Shown piece after piece: positions 59,815 through 64,000 of a DNA stretch of 64,000 nt (the stretch's first letter is position 1; every line of letters starts with the position of its first letter). Origin of the DNA: Astragalus membranaceus. Taxonomy: Eukaryota > Streptophyta > Magnoliopsida > Fabales > Fabaceae. The translations under genes were made by a program, and so were the position numbers. The notes below the pieces were generated by a model. It was given only the letters and a program-made list of their open reading frames with translations, made no database searches and was not told the DNA's origin. The stretch covers positions 186,060,628-186,124,627 of the forward strand of contig CM076848.1 in the NCBI GenBank assembly GCA_039519185.1, given 5' to 3'.

Positions 59815-62800
59815 TCAAATTCCTCAAACAACATGAAAATCCATAATCTCATCTCCAAATGACTCGACAAATGATAGCACTTAGCAGAGATGTGGTGTTG
59901 GCCTTGTATAATCACTATAACAGAGTGTATCTTCAATTGAAGCTGCCCCTTCAAAGATTTTAACTTTTTCCAAGATTTTTTGAAAATTCCCAACAACATT
60001 AAACTTCAATATCCCATGTTCCAGATCCTGGAATCTTATAAGATATTGGCATGTTTGCCATATTTCCTTTGTCAACTACCTTCTCATTGATAAGATTCGC
60101 AGTCTCTGTTTCCCAAGAAAACATGCTACAAGACAGGAAATATTAGTTATTCAAAGTTTAAATACAAAGCTGACCTTCGTGCACCTCCAATTGGCAAATC
60201 TGCATAACCGCGATTGGCATCCATATCTGCAAAATGAACCGTGAAATAAAGAACATATTAACAGTAAGTTCACTTTAGCAGGAAAGAGAAGTTAGACACA
60301 CTTGATAGCTCATAAGAGTTGCTCTGCGACAAATCTTTTCCCATAAATTGACAATAATATTTTGTTCACAAGTAAACCAAAAGAAGAGAGAACTAGCAAC
60401 TCTCTAACACTCTTCTTAACACAAACTCTCTTCTTGGTTGAAATTCAAATGAGTCCCACTAAATCACAGGAGTCTCATAGAAATTTGCTGGGACCCATTT
60501 GAATTTTAGCCAATAGAAGAAAGTGTGTTGGGAAGAGGGTGTTAGAGAGTGTTTTATTAACATTTCTCCTAAAAGAATTACAAATAAAAATGAGATTTAG
60601 AAATCGAGAAAGCTAAAAGTGAAATATAAAATACCAAACAACAGCCGAAGAGACCCCCCCAAACAATGACCGCTGATAAGTCATGCGAGTGCCATTGAAT
60701 GACACAAATACAGTGCAACAAATTGAGTGCTCAGTTTGAATGACAAAACTGAAAATAATTTGACTGCAATAAAAGGGGAAAAGATTTCATAAAGGGAACA
60801 AAAGGAAAACAAAAGAGATAAAGTAATTTTTCGAGATATACAAACAGATTCTCAATATTTTATTTGCAACGGGTGAAGAAGTAACCTTTTCTACAGCAGT
60901 ATATTTTTTTAAACATGATGCATGAACAAAATTTCAAATGACTTTGGGGGATGGGCTGACCACAAGAACACTGAATAGACTAAAGAGCATCATAGAATAC
61001 ATACTGAAATGTAGGATTTTGATATTCATATCTGCGGTAATGGAAAAATCTTTTTACGCATACGTTTGACGCGTCTGAACTAATCATGATTCATTTACTA
61101 CTAGCACAGAATAGTCTCCAAAATAACAATCACATTGCGTGTGCTAGTAGAATATGCAGCAGGCCACAGTTAGGGTTACTGCAATATATACACAGGCTCA
61201 TTTATCCTTGCAGCACCTTTTTATTAGATTTTAGGTGCTGTTAAAATCAGTAGACAATTGCCATATAATATTTCATGTCCTTAGTGTGTATAATTAGCCT
61301 CCCTAAAACAGTATGCAAGCTAACTTAGGGAGTCGGCGCACATTTTTCCTGTAAATGGGAATAATTGTCTTAAATATTTTATGTTCAGTTTCTATGTATT
61401 TGAAATAATAGAAAACGTATGGATCATGCAAACAAGTTCGACAGATTGCACTAAGCAATAACATTACCATTTTAACACTCATAACCCGTAACAAAATGCA
61501 ACACAGAAACAATGCTAAGAATGCAAGAAAAGAAACTCATAGGTTATTGGGCATGCGCGCACCCACACACACACATATATATATATAATACTCAAAAATG
61601 GTTTGGGTGTGTTCAATTGAGTTGAATTAAGAGAACAAGTCTGGGATCAAAGCTATAAATATATTGCATGTGTACTATTTAAAAAAAAAAAAACTCATTA
61701 CTATTTGTTTGCAACTACTAACATACCGGACATTCCATTTTGATATCCGCCTGCAGATCGATGTGCAAACCTGCCAATAGATTTCTCATTTGCATAACCG
61801 CCCCTTCCACCCACTCCCCGTTCATAGCCACCAGAGTAATCATTGCCAAATCTGTTTTGCTCACATAATGAAGAAAATTTAGGGAAAAAGCATTAGCATA
61901 TTGTGCTAGCATAGCAAAGAAAGAACAAATACAAAAAATAGTCCATATTCTCTAAATAGATTTTTACCAGTGTTGTCAATGGCGGATGGCGGTTTATGGC
62001 GGAGAGCCAAAAATCCGCCATTTTAGGCCGCCATAAACCGCCATCCTTCACAAATTGGCCATGGCGGTTTTCAAGAAATCCGCCACCGCAATCCGCCATG
62101 GCGCCGCCATAACCGCCATTTGACAACACTGATTTTTACATTGTGACGAACAAGGACGAAATCCTTCTAGTGAATCCCTATGTTAACAATGAAAATGAAA
62201 AAAAAAAGTATAACACAACTCTCAATATATAACCATTCATCATCAAGTAGGCAGTTATAGTGTAGTTTATAAGATAAGATAAACTCACAAGAGGTCAAAT
62301 TTGGCTTTACAACTTCAATGGCATATTTTCAAGTTAAAACTTAAGAGGTCACAATTCAGGTAAGATTGCCATATATATATAAAGGGAGAGAGAGAGAGAG
62401 AGAGAGAGCTTCAGAAAATAAATAGTGCGAAATAGACCGAAAAGTTGATAGGGAGAACATAACAGGATAACTCCTATAATCCTTGGAAAGAAGAAAAAAT
62501 AAAGAAAACAAAAGAAGCAATGCAATGTTCTTCCTCCAGGACTGGACCCAAGTAAACAGTACACATGACATGGCTGAGAGGCATCCGTATAAGCCCTAGA
62601 CAATAGAAGTTTACTTTTTTCTACCTCTGTTTATAGTAATCCACATTTGACATTCCACCATATAAGAAGATGCCCATTGAAATTAAATGTTTATGAAGAT
62701 ATTGATAAGTTAAAGTGGAAAAAAATTACAGACAAGAGAGCAAGGAATTATCCTAAACAAAAGAAACAAACAGAAAACAACAACGAAGAAAAAAAAAAGA

Positions 62801-64000
62801 TTCAGTATGGAACAAAGCTCAAAGCTGTTCAATCTCTAAACGGGTCTGCTAGAAATACCCCCTCAGAAAGGCCACCTGAGCCAAATAGATGCCAAGCTCC
62901 CAAACCTATTTCAAATAAGGTGTTACTTCGCCTAAGAAATCCCCTTAAAAATTACAGAGTTCTACCCCAACCAAATGCAACTGAATAAGCAGTGTTATCA
63001 AATAGTGGTTATAGCGGCATTATAGCGCTATAACATAATGGAATTTGAACAAACAGCTATTGTCTGCGATATGCCCATCAGTACAGTCAAACTCAAATCG
63101 TGGTTATAGATCAGTACAGTCAAACTCAAATCGTGGTTATAGAGAAACTGCTATTTTCCATAATCTACGATTGACAGCATTGAATAAGCATATACTATCC
63201 AGCCACAAATATTTTAAATATAACAGTAACGATGCAAAATAATTCCACGCTACAGGAATGTGATTCATTAAAACCATGAGACCTGCGATACGTGGTTATT
63301 TTTCCCTATTTAAAAACCGTCAAATTGTCAGCAGTTATTGTGAAAGGAGTGGTTACTACAGGAGCACGAGATGGCAGTATGGCACCAAAAAGAAAGAAAG
63401 ACACATGGAATGAACTACAAGCCAGATTGGATAAGCTTACCGGTAAGCACTTATAGAAAAAGAAATATTAAAAGAATCTTAAGAATTAAGATGACAATGT
63501 CAATGAGTTTCTTAAACAATAGCTTTTCAATAAGTGAACAACCAGTGCAATCTAGCCCAAAATTCTAAATTAAAACAAGTTGCCGTAATCTGCGGTCCAG
63601 ATAAGTAGTATACATAATCACCAAACTCAAAACTAAATGCTTTTGATTACTCAAAAAAACGGCAATTACTAAGTGATTTAAGCATCATTAACTACTTCAA
63701 ACCGTTCTTCTAAACACAAGTCAACAGCATATCATATGTAATTTTGCATTACCTATCGTCCGGTCCGCGGGGGCTGCCTCTTCTAGATCGTTTATACGGA
63801 GGAGGTGAACGCCGAGATGGAGGGTGAGGAGAATAGCGGCGATTGCGGTAGTTAGGGCTAGGGCTACGACGGCGCTTGAAGTCTCTATCACGATCGTAGT
63901 AATCACCTCTGCCTCGACCTCGGCCTCCGCGATTTGGATGGCGGTCAAAATCCCTGTCGTCACGGCGGTCTCTTGGACGAGGGACGGGAGGCGGCGGTGG
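47671..64000 (-). CDS. SE: SERRATE (SE) zinc-finger protein, N-terminus outside window
   Basis: Twelve in-phase exons on the minus strand: >64000-63753, 61851-61727, 60226-60175, 57260-57186, 57100-57026, 56888-56841, 56692-56624, 56520-55720, 55626-55575, 48832-48588, 48500-48318, 47731-47671. They encode 677 residues; only some tens of N-terminal residues lack (Arabidopsis SE: 720). Order: Arg/Ser/Pro-rich N-terminus (1-83), MSYKQFIQELEDDILPAEAE helical core, GLTSVKGLEGVELLDT, then a C2H2 zinc finger with CGAKGC at 452-457 and KHLKLKH at 469-475, Pro-rich LMPVPGAGPLGPFVPAPPEV and the conserved terminus EEEVTVIDYRSL. SE is a nuclear partner of DCL1 and HYL1 in pri-miRNA processing and of the cap-binding complex in splicing (family knowledge). 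Exons look undamaged despite the 6.7-kb intron with a retrotransposon. Confidence 0.93.
48090..48290. repeat. Short tandem duplication in the last-but-one SE region intron
   Basis: GCATTTAGGCCAAGTAAAAA with AGAGCATAAACAA occurs twice (about 48092 and 48207), as does AGTACGCTTTGGAGAGGTGC (about 48176 and 48252). The intron lies between the last two SE exons. Confidence 0.8.
49065..49467 (-). repeat. 3' LTR of the chromovirus
   Basis: Begins TGATAGGTACC and ends TTCTCATCA on the plus strand; pairs with 54898-55301. Confidence 0.93.
49531..50433. mobile_element. hAT-type non-autonomous element (903 bp) inside the chromovirus, TSD CAAGTATG
   Basis: Left terminus CATAGTTATCAGAACCGGAC and inverted right terminus CAATGTTATCAGACCCGGAC. 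The 8-bp duplication CAAGTATG is exact at 49523-49530 and 50434-50441. GC-rich CCGGTC/GACCGG clusters occupy both ends (49543-49690 and 50330-50420), while the centre is AT-rich. It interrupts the last codons of the retrotransposon polyprotein. No transposase. A tRNA-like sequence lies at 49853-49915. Confidence 0.9.
49853..49915 (-). repeat. tRNA-like sequence inside the hAT-type element
   Basis: On the minus strand TAGTGTAGTGGTAATGC resembles an A box and CAAGTTCGATTCCCAC a B box, about 30 bp apart. Stems are imperfect. It is unlikely to be a working tRNA; a captured or tRNA-derived piece is more likely. Confidence 0.5.
50434..54801 (-). pseudogene. Decayed gag-pol of the chromovirus
   Basis: In order along the minus strand: gag (54801-54117) with a degenerate zinc knuckle CFKCEERWGRDHVC near 53860; aspartic protease with DSGSSSNFIS near 53600; reverse transcriptase (53158-52300) with the FFDD box in VLVFFDDILVYSK; RNase H with ETDASGKGLG and a second half at 52071-51859; integrase with a zinc-binding HHCC region, then MDF, SDR and HPQTDGQTE catalytic residues (51635-51100); and a C-terminal chromodomain ending near 50450 (IKWKQLPDFENSWE). 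At least four frame breaks (near 54430, 52085, 51630, 51240) and a stop between protease and reverse transcriptase disable it. The chromodomain places it among chromoviruses. Confidence 0.9.
54879..54896 (-). other. Primer-binding site of the chromovirus
   Basis: On the minus strand TGGTATCAAAGCTC follows the 5' LTR after two bases and matches the initiator Met-tRNA 3' end with one difference. Confidence 0.7.
54898..55301 (-). repeat. 5' LTR of the chromovirus
   Basis: Same termini as the 3' LTR. It includes a 3-bp insertion near 55110 and a 2-bp loss near 55253 relative to the other copy. Confidence 0.93.
59441..59516. mobile_element. Tiny hairpin MITE in a SERRATE intron
   Basis: GGGGCCTGTTTGAAAGAAGT and the inverted TAAGGGTCTATTTGAGGGAA, with GGAAGAGTATTTTCACTC between, give a near-complete 75-bp foldback. 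Confidence 0.5.
59787..59814. repeat. (AC)n microsatellite
   Basis: Dinucleotide run of about 14 units in a SERRATE intron. Confidence 0.9.
60387..60568. mobile_element. Foldback MITE in a SERRATE intron
   Basis: Left arm ACTCTCTAACACTCTTCTTA and the inverted right arm ACTCTCTAACACCCTCTTCC extend to TTCAAATGAGTCCCA versus TTCAAATGGGTCCCA, giving about 75-bp arms around a short loop. It lies between the exons at 60175-60226 and 61727-61851. Target duplication not resolved. Confidence 0.65.
61968..62131. mobile_element. hAT-type MITE (164 bp) in a SERRATE intron, TSD ATTTTTAC
   Basis: Ends CAGTGTTGTCAAATGGCGG-like on both sides (CAGTGTTGTCAA perfect for 12 bp). The 8-bp duplication ATTTTTAC is exact at 61960-61967 and 62132-62139. 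The interior is made of GGCGGATGGCGG / CCGCCAT repeats in both orientations. Confidence 0.92.
62385..62408. repeat. (GA)n microsatellite in a SERRATE intron
   Basis: About 12 GA units after a short AT run. Confidence 0.9.
62990..63180. mobile_element. hAT-type element (191 bp) in a SERRATE intron, TSD TGAATAAG
   Basis: Left end CAGTGTTATCAAATAGTGG; right end GATTGACAGCAT is a degraded inverted match. The 8-bp duplication TGAATAAG is exact at 62982-62989 and 63181-63188. Inside, a 31-bp unit starting CAGTACAGTCAAACTCAAAT is present twice in tandem. Confidence 0.75.

Larger units (their letters stand above)
57261..60174 (-). other. Large SERRATE intron (2.9 kb)
   Basis: No coding exon is found between the exons at 57186-57260 and 60175-60226. 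It contains a 75-bp hairpin at 59441-59516 and (AC)n at 59787-59814. Frames here are short and lack family motifs. Confidence 0.55.

Noticed and set aside
62647..62988. 113-residue plus-strand frame within a SERRATE intron
   Set aside because: Antisense to SE, Lys/Asn-rich, without recognised motif or splice context; probably chance, although a short antisense gene cannot be fully excluded.
63721..63963. 80-residue Ala/Ile/Thr-rich minus-strand frame
   Set aside because: Out-of-frame shadow of the first visible SERRATE exon, whose true frame is Arg/Ser/Pro-rich.

Overview
This window is plant nuclear DNA: intron-rich genes, AT-rich spacers, long microsatellites and dense nested transposons. 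A papilionoid legume is the most likely source, because the giant solo LTRs starting TGTTATACCCC with an AAAGAGGGGCAGC polypurine tract look like Ogre-type Ty3/gypsy elements of that group; this is inference, since no marker gene was compared. I see three protein-coding genes that look intact, plus gene fragments carried by transposons. There is no rRNA, CRISPR array, bacterial operon or credible functional tRNA.

Layout. 1-5.4 kb: part of one LTR, then the 3' end and complete 3' LTR of an Ogre-like element. 5.45-11.6 kb: a CACTA element (3-bp target duplication CAC) that carries intron-containing fragments of an HD-ZIP III gene and of a B3-domain gene, and was itself hit by a 2.57-kb solo LTR and a hAT-type MITE. 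12.5-15.2 kb: a small TRIM-type LTR element and a tandem array of another small LTR element. 15.3-17.9 kb: a 472-bp pure (CT)n tract and a repeat region with scattered TACCGAA-like motifs. 18.1-21.9 kb: a 5'-truncated L1-type LINE split by a 1.07-kb CACTA element. 23.4-24.9 kb: F-box gene (+). 27.0-32.6 kb: SCP/SSP4-like CTD phosphatase gene (-) with a 5'UTR intron and TATA box. 35.4-45.1 kb: a ~120-140-bp tandem satellite split by a Mutator-like element and by a 7.5-kb CACTA element that contains a 2.8-kb Helitron. 45.3-46.5 kb: another Mutator-like element. 47.7-64 kb: SERRATE (-), the zinc-finger protein of microRNA processing, with its N-terminus beyond the window edge.

SERRATE is the clearest gene. 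Twelve coding exons can be joined in phase. One intron is about 6.7 kb because a Ty3/gypsy chromovirus (TSD GTGAC) sits in it, and that retrotransposon is itself interrupted by a hAT-type element (TSD CAAGTATG). Other introns hold several MITEs. The three genes do not form an operon or pathway; the F-box and phosphatase genes converge, and SERRATE lies on the same strand as the phosphatase gene but far from it.

The observations most worth checking are the Pack-CACTA carrying HD-ZIP III and B3 pieces, the tRNA-like pol III box sequences inside two unrelated DNA transposons, the Helitron with a ~300-bp internal repeat array, and the nested insertion in SERRATE. Boundaries were read by eye. Target-site duplications are exact where stated, but family assignments rest on termini and motifs and not on database searches.
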